Source of the DNA: Solirubrobacteraceae bacterium | GTDB lineage: Bacteria; Actinomycetota; Thermoleophilia; Solirubrobacterales; Solirubrobacteraceae | DNA length: 64,000 bases | Direction: 5' to 3' | NCBI GenBank assembly: GCA_024711025.1 | Contig: JANJTP010000070.1 | Coordinates: 1 to 64,000, forward strand | Notes under the pieces: generated by a model | The model's input: the letters and a program-made list of their open reading frames with translations, nothing else | What the model was told of the DNA's origin: nothing | Databases searched by the model: none | Part shown: piece by piece, positions 16,793 to 27,692 of the stretch | How positions within the stretch are numbered: position 1 is the stretch's first letter | Layout of the letters: every line of letters begins with the position of its first letter | Made by a program: the position numbers and the translations under genes

Positions 16793-17307
16793 GAGCCGCC
16801 GCCTGCATCGGGGGCGGCGGCATCCGCGACGACGAACGTCATGCGCACCTCGTGACTTCCGTCCGGTTCGGAGCCGACCTCCAGCGTGCGCGCCACGGCG
16901 GCGATCATCGACAGCCCCATCCCGAGGCCCGGGGAGTCCGGACGCGGAGCGAAGCCCCGGCCGCGATCGCGCACCGTCACGTGGAGCAGCGGCGGGTCGA
17001 CGACCGCCTCGACCTCGAGCAGTCCCACCTCATCGTCGGGATAGGCGTGGACGACCACGTTCGTGCAGGCCTCGCTGACCGCCAGCCTCAGGCTGCCGAG
17101 CGTCGGGGCGTCCAGGCCGAGCGCCTCGCCGACGCCGCCGAGGACGTGGCGCACGACGGCGACGTTCTCCGGCCGGGCGGGGATCGTCAGCTCGACATCG
17201 GCGGTTCTCTGCACGGGAGGCTGGCGATCGTGGCGGGAGTGCGGCTGCTCGTCGTCGCCCTTCTCGACCCGCGAGTCGCGGGCGAGCATCGGGTCACCCG
17301 GCGACAC
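16789..17307 (-). CDS. Anti-sigma factor / Ser kinase, RsbW-like
   Basis: This GHKL-type anti-sigma kinase is expected to bind the sigma factor encoded divergently and to phosphorylate the STAS antagonist. Visible motifs are the N-box LRLAVSEACTNVVVHAYP, G1 VRDRGRGF and G2 GLGMGLSMIAAV. The N-terminal 35 residues are poorly conserved; GTG 17307 and ATG 17289 are both possible starts, neither with a strong ribosome site. A sigma-B/F-like promoter lies about 70 nt upstream. Confidence 0.9.
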   Translation of the reverse strand: MSPGDPMLARDSRVEKGDDEQPHSRHDRQPPVQRTADVELTIPARPENVAVVRHVLGGVGEALGLDAPTLGSLRLAVSEACTNVVVHAYPDDEVGLLEVEAVVDPPLLHVTVRDRGRGFAPRPDSPGLGMGLSMIAAVARTLEVGSEPDGSHEVRMTFVVADAAAPDAGGGS

Positions 17308-17376
17308 GGCGCGCCGCGAGCGGGTGGGGAGAGAGCGATGAGCATGAGCCGTGGGACAGCATCACCGTATCGCGGT

Positions 17377-17402
17377 GTTCCCCGGCCGTCGGCCGCCAAA
17401 AC
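17377..17402 (-). promoter_or_regulatory. Candidate sigma-B/F-type promoter for the rsb operon
   Basis: On the minus strand, GTTT (17399-17402) and GGGAAC (17377-17382) are separated by 16 nt. This resembles the GTTT-N14-17-GGGTAT/GGGAAT pattern of stress/sporulation sigma factors. It would give positive autoregulation by the neighbouring sigma factor. It is a single short match, so it is tentative. Confidence 0.35.
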
Positions 17403-17515
17403 GCGGCGCGTGCCGTGATGCTGACCGGGATTGCCCACCAAACGATCTCCGATCTTGGCGCCGGGGCGTGCCCGGGCGTGGCTTCCGGTCGGGCCACCTG
17501 CTATCAACGTCCGGG

Positions 17516-18319
17516 ATGCCGGCCCTCCAAGCGACATGTCGCAGGGGCAATCTGACGGCCGCCGAGGAGCTCGGCCTCCTGCGCCGCTGGCACGAGTGCT
17601 CAGACCGCGAGGCGCGGGAGCTGCTGGTGGAGCGGATGCTGCCGTTCGTGCGCCACGTCGCGCGCGGGTACGCGGGCCGAGGAGAGCTCGTCGAGGATCT
17701 CGTCCAGGTCGGCGTCATCGGCCTCATCAACGCCATCGACCGGTTCGACATCTCCCGGGGACTGCGGCTCTCGACGTTCGCCGCGCCGAACATCTCCGGC
17801 GAGATCAAGCGTCACTTCCGCGACCGCACATGGGCCGTGCGCGTCCCGCGCGACCTGCAGGAGCTCGGCGCCAAGGTCTCGAGGCTCACCGCGCAGCTGA
17901 CGACCACGCTGGGACGGGCGCCGACCGTCGCCGAGCTGGCCGAGCATCTCGGCGAGGAGGAGGAGCACGTCCTCGACGCGATCGAGGCGGGGCGCAGCTT
18001 CGTAGCGGCATCGCTCGACGAGCCTCTCGACGAGCACGACGCCGACCGTGGGCCACGGTCGCTCGGCGAGCTCGACGGCGGCTTCGCCCGCGCCGAGGAC
18101 CGCGCGCTGCTCGAGCGCGGCCTGCGCTCGCTGCCCGAGCGCGAGCGTCGCATCGTCGTGCTGCGGTTCGCCGAGGGCCTCACGCAGCGAGAGATCGCGC
18201 AACGCGTCGGGATCTCGCAGATGCACGTCTCGCGACTGCTTCGACGCTCGATCGACCGGCTCCGCCAGGTCACCGCGGCGGACGTGGCCCGACCGGACGT
18301 CCCGGCGGACTCAGCCTGA
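17516..18319 (+). CDS. Sigma-B/F/G-family RNA polymerase sigma factor
   Basis: This 267-aa alternative sigma factor has region 2 (LPFVRHVARGYAGRGELVEDLVQVG, split around LVEDLVQVGVIGLINAIDRF), region 3 (LGRAPTVAELAEHLG) and a region 4 helix-turn-helix (LTQREIAQRVGISQMHVSRLL). The divergent antagonist/anti-sigma operon indicates control by partner switching. ATG 17516 is chosen (MPALQAT); the upstream 55 codons lack coding character. The stop overlaps the convergent MerR gene by 9 bp. It is unlikely to be the flagellar sigma-28, which is not seen here. Confidence 0.93.
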   Translation: MPALQATCRRGNLTAAEELGLLRRWHECSDREARELLVERMLPFVRHVARGYAGRGELVEDLVQVGVIGLINAIDRFDISRGLRLSTFAAPNISGEIKRHFRDRTWAVRVPRDLQELGAKVSRLTAQLTTTLGRAPTVAELAEHLGEEEEHVLDAIEAGRSFVAASLDEPLDEHDADRGPRSLGELDGGFARAEDRALLERGLRSLPERERRIVVLRFAEGLTQREIAQRVGISQMHVSRLLRRSIDRLRQVTAADVARPDVPADSA

Positions 18320-19468
18320 AGCCGCCGCGCCGCTGCGCACGGGCGAGCGCTCGCGGAGCACCGCGTAGCCGAGCGTCGTCGCCACCGCGCCGAGCAGGCC
18401 GCGCTCGACGTCGCCGAGTGGCAGCTCGTCGCGGAACAGCAGCAGCAGCGCGCCGACGCGCTCGCCCGCCGCGGCGACCGGCACGACCACGGCCGAGTTG
18501 CCTGCGGGGACGCCGAATGCGCGCAGGCCGGCAGGGCCGAGCCAGTCGATCGCCCGGTCGCGCAGTGCCGCGGCGAGCACCGCGAAGCCCTCGACGGCGA
18601 CCATCGACGGCTCCAGCATGCCGCGAACCGAGCGGCCCACCAGCAGCGTGTCGTCGGATCGCGACGCCAGCGCGGCATCGAGGGCGCCGACGCGCACGAC
18701 GAGCCGCTCGAGCGCCTCCGCCATCGCCGCCGGACCGATCTCGTCGCGCAGCGCCATCGAGACGTCCTCGATCGCCGCCGCCCACGATCCCGCCCGGTCC
18801 AGCGCGCCGCGCAACCGCCCGGCGGGCTCGCGCACGCCGGGCGCCGGCCCGTTCGGGGACTCGACGAGCAGCACCAGCGGAGGAAGGTCGCCGCGACGCG
18901 GCAGCCGCCAGCCGATCGAGCCGACGGTCCCGACCGATCCGACGAGGTCGTCGAAGCCGCCCCCCAAGGGCGGGTGCTCCAGCCAGAGAGCGCCCTCCTC
19001 GCCCGCGAAGAGCCGCTCGAGCCGGGCCTGGCACTCGCTGCCGGCGAGGCCGGGCGCGAGCGCCAGCAGGTCGTCTCCGGGTGACGGGCCGTCGGGTCGC
19101 GCCCGGACGTCGCCGTTGACCCAGGCGATCGTCAGCGGGCGCGGTCCCGCGATGGCGACGGCGCCGAACGGCGCGTGCTCGAGCGTCTCACCGGCGAGTG
19201 CGGCGACGACGCCCGGATCGCTCTCGTCGGCAAGCACCCTGGCGTCGTCGATCGCGGCTCGCAGCGGTACGCCGAGCTCGACGGCGCGGCGGACCGCCAG
19301 GACCCGTCGGACGTCCGCGGCTCGGTAGCGCCGTGCGCCGGCCCCGTGACGCACGGGCTCGGGGAAGCCGTGCCGACGCTCCCATGTACGCAGGCGCTCT
19401 CGACCGACGCCGGTCGCTGCGGCGAACTCCGAGGCGCTGAGCGTTAGACCGCTCTGCTCCAACTCCAT
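18311..19468 (-). CDS. MerR-family regulator with PAS/GAF-like sensor
   Basis: This 385-aa protein opens with a MerR winged helix (FAAATGVGRERLRTWERR, HGAGARRYRAADVRRVLAV). The linker (HAPFGAVAIAGPRPLTIAWVN) resembles a PAS core, and the C-terminal half (AVVVPVAAAGERVGALLLLF, VERGLLGAVATTLGYAVL) looks GAF-like. The ligand is unknown. ATG 19468 (MELEQSG) and ATG 19494 (MAIPGQ) are alternative starts. It is divergent from a metallopeptidase gene, and phased CCCGGTCA repeats lie between them. Confidence 0.82.
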   Translation of the reverse strand: MELEQSGLTLSASEFAAATGVGRERLRTWERRHGFPEPVRHGAGARRYRAADVRRVLAVRRAVELGVPLRAAIDDARVLADESDPGVVAALAGETLEHAPFGAVAIAGPRPLTIAWVNGDVRARPDGPSPGDDLLALAPGLAGSECQARLERLFAGEEGALWLEHPPLGGGFDDLVGSVGTVGSIGWRLPRRGDLPPLVLLVESPNGPAPGVREPAGRLRGALDRAGSWAAAIEDVSMALRDEIGPAAMAEALERLVVRVGALDAALASRSDDTLLVGRSVRGMLEPSMVAVEGFAVLAAALRDRAIDWLGPAGLRAFGVPAGNSAVVVPVAAAGERVGALLLLFRDELPLGDVERGLLGAVATTLGYAVLRERSPVRSGAAASG

Positions 19469-19478
19469 AGGTCGGATT

Positions 19479-19540
19479 TGACCGGGGATGGCCATCCTGA
19501 CACATGGTCGTGCCCGGTCAAGCCCGGTCACACCCGGTCG
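19479..19540. promoter_or_regulatory. Phased CCCGGTCA repeats, putative operator
   Basis: CCCGGTC(A/G) occurs at 19513, 19523 and 19533, exactly one helical turn apart. An inverted copy, TGACCGGG, lies at 19479-19486. The cluster is beside the MerR start and in the promoter region of the divergent peptidase gene, so it is a good candidate binding site for the MerR protein. Confidence 0.55.
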
Positions 19541-20358
19541 ATCGCGAGGTTTCACGTACGGACGCGGCACTCGCGGGGTGTGCCGACCAGGCGAGACGCC
19601 CCTGAGGCAGGACCGATGCGGCTCCCACGACCCCCACGTGACACGGTGTCCGCAGGCCCGCTGCGCCGACCGGTAGCGTCGCCCGCAGTGGGCGCCCAAT
19701 CGCACATCCGCAGAGCGATCGCGGCGGCCGGCGAAGCGCGCGCCCACGCCGGGCTCGCAGCCGAAACGCCGGCCGGCGACGTCCTGACGGTGGTCGAGGA
19801 CCGTCTCGGCCTGCCGGTGCTGTTCGCACCCATCGAGCCGCTCGCCGGCGCCCACCTGCGCCGCGCCGGAGGCTCGCTGATCGTCGTCTCGAGCGTCGAC
19901 GCGGCCGTCCGCCGCCGCTTCACGATCGCCCATGAGCTCGGCCACGATCGACTGCACGATCGCCCCCTGCAGCTCGACGGCGCGTACCAGCTCGTCGACC
20001 TGTCGGACCCGATCGAGTCGTGCGCGAACCACTTCGCGGCGCATTTCCTCGCGCCGGATGCCGCCCTCGAGCGATTCCTCGACGAGCAGCCCTCGCGCGA
20101 GCCGACGCTGGAGCTGATCGCCCGCGCGGCGAACCGCTTCGCGATCAGCGCGCTCGCCGCGTGCATCCGCCTCAAGGTCCTCGGTGCGCTCGGCGACCAC
20201 CCGGAGCGGATCGAGCGGCTCGAGCGCGAGAGCCGCGACGGCACGCACCTGCGGTGCTTCGAGCGGCTCGGCCTCGACGACCTCGACGACCGCTGCGCGC
20301 GCATCGGGAGCGGCGAGCTGCGAGTGCCGCCCGCCGCCGCCGCCAGCATGCTGACCGC

Positions 20359-23136
<2,778 letters not shown>

Positions 23137-23230
23137 CGTCACTGACCTCGGATCGTGAATTCAGCGTAGTCCGGCCACGCGAGCGCCAACACCGGCAGGC
23201 CGGTGCGTCGACCCTCCCCGTGAGCCCATG

Positions 23231-23260
23231 ATCGGGATTCTTGCATACAAGTATCCCGAT
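23231..23260. promoter_or_regulatory. 30-bp near-perfect palindrome upstream of ppdK
   Basis: The arms ATCGGGATTCTTG and CAAGTATCCCGAT flank CATA, with one mismatch. The core CTTGCATACAAG resembles GntR-type operators. The AT content stands out from the surroundings. It is between the upstream HTH-protein gene and ppdK. No T-run follows, which favours an operator over a terminator. Confidence 0.65.
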
Positions 23261-23317
23261 TGTCAGCGACGACCACCTCCGCCCGGGCGCCCGCCGAGCC
23301 GCGGCCGGCGCCCCGGC

Positions 23318-23929
23318 TCAGCCGCCGAGAAACAGCTCGTCAACCTCGTCGCGCCGGCCGGGTGCCGGCATCTCGAGCGCCCGCGCGAGCAGGTCGATCT
23401 GCTCGGCGGCGCGCTCCGTGGCCTCGTCGCCGGGCTCGCCCGCGCCCCGGAACGAGGCGGCCGGCCGCGGCCCGGGGGCGAGCTCGACGCCGAGCACGGC
23501 CCGCAGCGCCTCGCGAGCACGCACCGCAAGCACCTGCGGCTCCAGCTCACCACGCTCGAGTCGCAGCAGGTAGAGCTCGGCCTTCTCCTGCTGCGCTCCC
23601 CCCGCCTCCGCCACCCCGGCCACGGCCAGCACACGCGCCGCCAGCTGACGGAGGCTCAGCCCCGCTCGCTCACGCGCGCCCGCGAGGGGCATGGCGTCGG
23701 GAGCCGTGCCGGCAGCGCGCAGCCACGGCTCCTCGCGCGCGGACTCGAATGCCGCCGCGTCGAACTCGCGAGGGGCCTGCGCGCCCCCGAGCCGGTGATG
23801 CCCGATCATCAGCTCCAGGACGACGCGGTCACGGCCCCCCACCCGCTCCAGGTAGATGCGCGGGTCGGGCGCCTCGCCACGCTCGGCGGCGAGGCGGTAC
23901 TCCTGGAAGACGATCTCGACGTTCGTCAT
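23318..23929 (-). CDS. HTH protein paired with sigma factor
   Basis: This 203-aa protein immediately follows a sigma factor gene, with its AGGAG site inside that gene's last codons. The N-terminal segment (VFQEYRLAAERGEAPDPRIY, then LERVGG) resembles short motifs at the N-terminus of some ECF-associated kinases. The middle (LAGARERAGLSLRQLAARV then LYLLRLERGEL) is XRE-like helix-turn-helix. No transmembrane helix or zinc anti-sigma motif is visible. A cytoplasmic sigma-binding or co-regulatory role is inferred from context only. Confidence 0.7.
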   Translation of the reverse strand: MTNVEIVFQEYRLAAERGEAPDPRIYLERVGGRDRVVLELMIGHHRLGGAQAPREFDAAAFESAREEPWLRAAGTAPDAMPLAGARERAGLSLRQLAARVLAVAGVAEAGGAQQEKAELYLLRLERGELEPQVLAVRAREALRAVLGVELAPGPRPAASFRGAGEPGDEATERAAEQIDLLARALEMPAPGRRDEVDELFLGG

Positions 23930-23932
23930 CGG

Positions 23933-24550
23933 TCACTCCTGGCCTGCTTCCCCCCGGAGGGCTTGTCTGAATCTCGAGGCGACCTGGTCGATCGCGTTCT
24001 CGCCCGGGCGCTCGCCGATCTCGCGCTCGATCGCCGCGGCCGTCTCGCCGGCGGTGCACCCGTCGAACACCTTCAGCTCGACGATCAGCCGGTCGCGCGC
24101 GGACAGCCGCGCCAGGCCGCGGTCGATCAGCTCCTGGTAGTCCACCGCGTCGTATCCGCCGTCGACCGAGGCGATCTCGTACGCACCGGCGAGCGGGATC
24201 GGCCGGGGCCCACGAGCCGCGTAATGGTCGGCGACCGTGCGAGCCGTGATCACCTTCAGCCAGCCCCGCAGCTGCGCGACGTTGACGGCTTGTGGCGCGG
24301 CACGCTCGATCGACCGCGTAGCGCGGACGAGCGCCTCGTGGGCGACGTCCTCGACGTGCTCGCCGGCGACCTTCGCCCGCACCATCGCCATCACGACCGG
24401 CTCCCACGTCCACGCGAGGAGCTGCAGCGCGCGCGACGCGAGATCCGGGCGACCAGCCGCCCGCGCCCGGGCGACGTAGCGCAGCAACCGGTCCGGCGCA
24501 TGCGCCGCAAGCCGGTGTGCCTCGTGATCGTGCAGCTCTCGGAAGGGCAT
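23933..24550 (-). CDS. Sigma-70 family (ECF-like) sigma factor
   Basis: This 205-aa protein has a region-2-like block (VVMAMVRAKVAGEHVEDVAH then EALVRATRSIE, LRGWLKVITARTVADHYAAR) and a region-4-like helix-turn-helix (LSARDRLIVELKVFDGCTAG then ETAAAIE, FRQALRG). It is divergent from typical ECF groups, and target promoters are unknown. The HTH gene downstream is probably co-transcribed, 3 nt away. ATG 24550. Confidence 0.8.
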   Translation of the reverse strand: MPFRELHDHEAHRLAAHAPDRLLRYVARARAAGRPDLASRALQLLAWTWEPVVMAMVRAKVAGEHVEDVAHEALVRATRSIERAAPQAVNVAQLRGWLKVITARTVADHYAARGPRPIPLAGAYEIASVDGGYDAVDYQELIDRGLARLSARDRLIVELKVFDGCTAGETAAAIEREIGERPGENAIDQVASRFRQALRGEAGQE

Positions 24551-24698
24551 CCCCGTACCGGTGAAGGTCGTCCGGTCGCGGACGATCCTGACATGGCGGC
24601 GGGGATCGCGACGTCGTGCCCGCCGCGGCGGGCCCGCCGGCGCGCGGGTCCCCGCCCGGGCCGGGCGCCGATGCTGAGCGCCCCGAGCCGACGAGCCG

Positions 24699-25247
24699 TC
24701 AGTTGCGGCCCGGATCCGGCGGCATCGTCGAGATCAGCACGTAGCCGCCGCCCTTGCGTCGCAGGATCCTCGACCACAGGCCCTGTGGGTCTTCCGTGAA
24801 GAGGTCGCCCGTCAGCGGCTCCTCGACGATCCACGACTCCTCCTCCATCTCGGCCTCGAGCTGACCCGGCCCCCAGCCGGCGTGGCCGGCGAAGACCCGC
24901 GTGCGCAGCAGGCCGGCATGCAGCGCAGCGCGGTCGTCCTCACCAGCGGGCACGAAGCCGACGTCCTCGTGGACGAGCAGCGCCGCCCGCCCGGGCTCCG
25001 CGAACTGCGCGACCACGGTGACCGACGAGCCGGAGACCGGTCCGCCGACGAACACCGGAGCGTCCTCGCCGGCCAGCTCGGCCAGCGACGGAACGACATC
25101 GCCGACGGTCGCCGTCGACTCGCGGTTGAGGACGACGCCCATCGCTCCCTCCTCGGTGTGCTCGGCCAGCAGCACGACCGACTGGCGGAAGCTCGGGTCG
25201 TGGATCGCCGGCGAGGCGATGAGCAGACGGCCGCGAAGGGACTCCAT
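24699..25247 (-). CDS. YqgE/AlgH family protein
   Basis: This 182-aa member of the UPF0301 family of unknown biochemical role opens with SLRGRLLIASPAIHDPSFRQ, continues HTEEGAMGVVLNR, and contains VFVGGPV and HAGWGPGQLEAEM. Length and motifs match. ATG 25247 has AAGGGG upstream and overlaps, on the opposite strand, the start region of the phosphoesterase gene, so the two divergent genes have almost no intergenic DNA. Confidence 0.93.
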   Translation of the reverse strand: MESLRGRLLIASPAIHDPSFRQSVVLLAEHTEEGAMGVVLNRESTATVGDVVPSLAELAGEDAPVFVGGPVSGSSVTVVAQFAEPGRAALLVHEDVGFVPAGEDDRAALHAGLLRTRVFAGHAGWGPGQLEAEMEEESWIVEEPLTGDLFTEDPQGLWSRILRRKGGGYVLISTMPPDPGRN

Positions 25248-25254
25248 GCCCCTT

Positions 25255-26322
25255 ATGGTGCCAAGCCGCGTGCGCACGCTCGTCATCTCCGACCTTCACC
25301 TCGGCTCGGCGCTCGGGCGCGACGTGCTGCGCCGACCGGCGGCGCTCGATGCCCTCGTCGCCGCCTCAGCCGGTGCCGACCGGCTCGTGCTGCTCGGCGA
25401 CACCCTCGAGCTGCTCGAGGGCCGGTCCGATCGGGCCGCCGCGGCGGGTGAGCCGGTGCTGCGCCGCCTGGGTGCCGCCCTCGGGCCGCAAGGCGAGGTC
25501 GTGATCGTCCCCGGCAACCACGACCATGAGCTCGTGCGCTCGTGGCTGCGCGATCGACTCGGCGCGGGACGCCCGCTGCGCCCGGCGACCCGCGTGCCCC
25601 GCTCGGCGAGCGCGCTGCTCACGGCGATGGCCGACTGGCTGGGCCCCGCCCGCGTCGAGGTCCGCTACCCAGGGGTCTGGGTCGGCGATCGCGTCTGGGC
25701 GACGCACGGCCACCACCTCGACCGCCTGCTGCCGGCGGCGCTGCGCGGTCGCCTGCGCGCGGCCGCGGGCGCCCCGCGAGCACACGTCGCCGATTTCGAG
25801 ACCGCTCCCGGCGCAGACGCGGGCAGCCTGACGGACGCCATCGCCGGGGTGCTCCCCGGCGGCGCCGGCAGCGTGCTCGAAGGGGCCGTCGGCCAGGCGC
25901 GGCGCGCGCTCGTCGCCGGGCTGCCGGCGATCGCCGCCGTGCCGGGGATGCGCGAAGCGGCCTCGCTCGGCGCGCTGGTCCTCGAGCAGGGCATCCATCG
26001 TCGCGCCGCCATCCCGGCGATGGCCGAGGTCGCGCGCCGGCTTCGGATCCCGGCCGACGTGGTGATCTTCGGCCACATCCATCGCCGCGGGCCGCTGCCC
26101 GGCGACCCCGACGAGCTGTGGAGGCCGCTCGGCGCCGACGGACCGCGCGTCGTCAACAGCGGCTCATGGGTCTTCGACAGCGCGCTCGTGGGGCCGCCGC
26201 GCGAGGGCCGCCCGCGCCCCTACAGGCCGGGTGGGGCGGTGTTCCTCCAGCCGGGGAGCCCGCCGCGCGCGCTCGACCTGCTCGCCGACGTTCCGGACCG
26301 GGTGCTCCGCGGAAGGCTGTGA
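25255..26322 (+). CDS. Calcineurin-like metallophosphoesterase
   Basis: This 355-aa phosphoesterase has the dimetal motifs in order: DLHLG, LGDTLEL, GNHDHE, THGHH and FGHIHRRG. A helical insert of about 150 aa separates the last two. ATG 25255 or GTG 25270 may be the true start. Substrate unknown. It is divergent from the YqgE gene with a start region of about 8 bp. Confidence 0.9.
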   Translation: MVPSRVRTLVISDLHLGSALGRDVLRRPAALDALVAASAGADRLVLLGDTLELLEGRSDRAAAAGEPVLRRLGAALGPQGEVVIVPGNHDHELVRSWLRDRLGAGRPLRPATRVPRSASALLTAMADWLGPARVEVRYPGVWVGDRVWATHGHHLDRLLPAALRGRLRAAAGAPRAHVADFETAPGADAGSLTDAIAGVLPGGAGSVLEGAVGQARRALVAGLPAIAAVPGMREAASLGALVLEQGIHRRAAIPAMAEVARRLRIPADVVIFGHIHRRGPLPGDPDELWRPLGADGPRVVNSGSWVFDSALVGPPREGRPRPYRPGGAVFLQPGSPPRALDLLADVPDRVLRGRL

Positions 26323-26362
26323 GCCGGCTCGCACGGGCTGCCCTCGGCCTCGCGGCCCGCGC

Positions 26363-27511
26363 TCAGTAGCGCAGCAGCGCCGCCATCCCGCCGGCCTCGT
26401 CGAGCGCCCCTGACGCGCCGGCGGGCAGCGCGCTGACGCGAGCGCCGACCGAGATCGCAAGCTCCACGGCGCGCTCGCCGAGCAGCTCCGGCGGACCGCC
26501 GATCGAGGCGGGAACCATTCCCGCGACGTCGCGGAAGTCGCCCTCGGGGTCGAGCAGCAGGTGATCGACGCTCGATGCCGCGAGCGCGCTCAGGGTGTCC
26601 TGGGGGCCGAGCGTCGCCGCCCCACCGGCCAGCACCCGATCGCGGGCCAGCTCGGCAATCGCGACGGAGTCGCGCAGCCAGAGCTCCTCGAGCAGCGGCT
26701 CGAGCGCCGCCGCGATCGCGGCCGGCCCGGAGTCGCCAGGGTTGAAGTCCAGCGACGCTGCGACCCGCGAGCGAAGCGCCGCCGGCATCGCCGACCCGAA
26801 GCGAGCGGCCATCGACCCCTCGGCGGCTACGACGACGCGTTCCCAGCCGAGCTGCTCCAGTCGCCGTGCGGTCGCGACCGCCGCGCCGTCGAACAGCTTC
26901 GCCCGCTGCTCCTCGACGAGCGCGTCGAAGCGATCCGCCTGCGAGACGCCGCCATGGGCGCCCCCGGCCCCCGGCGAGGTGTACGCCTCGTAGGGTCGCC
27001 AATCCTCCAGCGTCAGCGCATACGTGGAGTCCTCCGGCTCGGAGGCATGCCCCTGCTCGACGTGCAGCAGGCGCACGCGCTCGCCATCCACGAGCACGAC
27101 CCCCGTGGCCGCGCCGCGATCGGCGATGTCGACGAGCGGCGAGACGAACGGGCGCGCGTCCCAGACGACCACGTCCCGGCGCACCGGGAGCCGCAGGCTG
27201 AGTCGCTGCGAGAAGTCCCCCTCGGCGTCGACGAACACCGCCAGGCTCCGCGCCCGCTCGGACGGCCCGAGATCGATCGTCTCGCGCTCGACGCGGGCCG
27301 CGAGCGCGCGGAAGGCGAGCCGCTGCTCGCGGTCCTCTCCGGACTCGAGCCGCTCGGACACCGCGCGCAGGCCGTTGCGCAGCGCGACCTCCCAGGCTGG
27401 GACGCGCGCCGTGTTCGCGGGGTCCCGTGGGTCGGTCCGGGCGTAGACGCTGAGAATCGGGCGCGCCGGCTCGGCGAGTGCGAGGGCGCGCAGGTCGTCG
27501 CGCGTGAACAC
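26363..27511 (-). CDS. baeRF / eRF1-like release-factor-fold protein
   Basis: This 382-aa protein resembles bacterial archaeo-eukaryotic release factor (Vms1-like) proteins. The N-terminal part contains ILSVYARTDPRDP; the middle has GVVLVDGERVRLLHVEQG; the C-terminal domain ends with ELAISVGARVSALP and GGMAALLRY, typical of the eRF1/pelota domain 3. A role on peptidyl-tRNA or stalled ribosomes is inferred from family and not demonstrated. GTG 27511 (VFTRDDLRAL) is the start; the longer frame is non-coding. Confidence 0.78.
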   Translation of the reverse strand: MFTRDDLRALALAEPARPILSVYARTDPRDPANTARVPAWEVALRNGLRAVSERLESGEDREQRLAFRALAARVERETIDLGPSERARSLAVFVDAEGDFSQRLSLRLPVRRDVVVWDARPFVSPLVDIADRGAATGVVLVDGERVRLLHVEQGHASEPEDSTYALTLEDWRPYEAYTSPGAGGAHGGVSQADRFDALVEEQRAKLFDGAAVATARRLEQLGWERVVVAAEGSMAARFGSAMPAALRSRVAASLDFNPGDSGPAAIAAALEPLLEELWLRDSVAIAELARDRVLAGGAATLGPQDTLSALAASSVDHLLLDPEGDFRDVAGMVPASIGGPPELLGERAVELAISVGARVSALPAGASGALDEAGGMAALLRY

Positions 27512-27554
27512 GTGTCCACCGTACCTCGCCCGTCGCTCCGCTCGCAGCCGATAC

Positions 27555-27672
27555 TGGACGGAAGCCGAGCGCGCGGGAGTCCCGGGCGGAAGCCGCCCGC
27601 CCGACGAGCCTCCCCGCCGGGCGCCGCAGGCGCGCGACGACGCCGGAAGCCAAGTGGACGGAAGCCGAGCGC
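27555..27672. repeat. 18-bp direct repeat, 100-bp offset
   Basis: TGGACGGAAGCCGAGCGC occurs at 27555-27572 and 27655-27672 in the 181-bp gap between the divergent baeRF and PI-PLC-like genes. It may be a regulatory repeat or a local duplication remnant. Confidence 0.7.
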
Positions 27673-27692
27673 CCGGCTGCCACGATGGGTCG

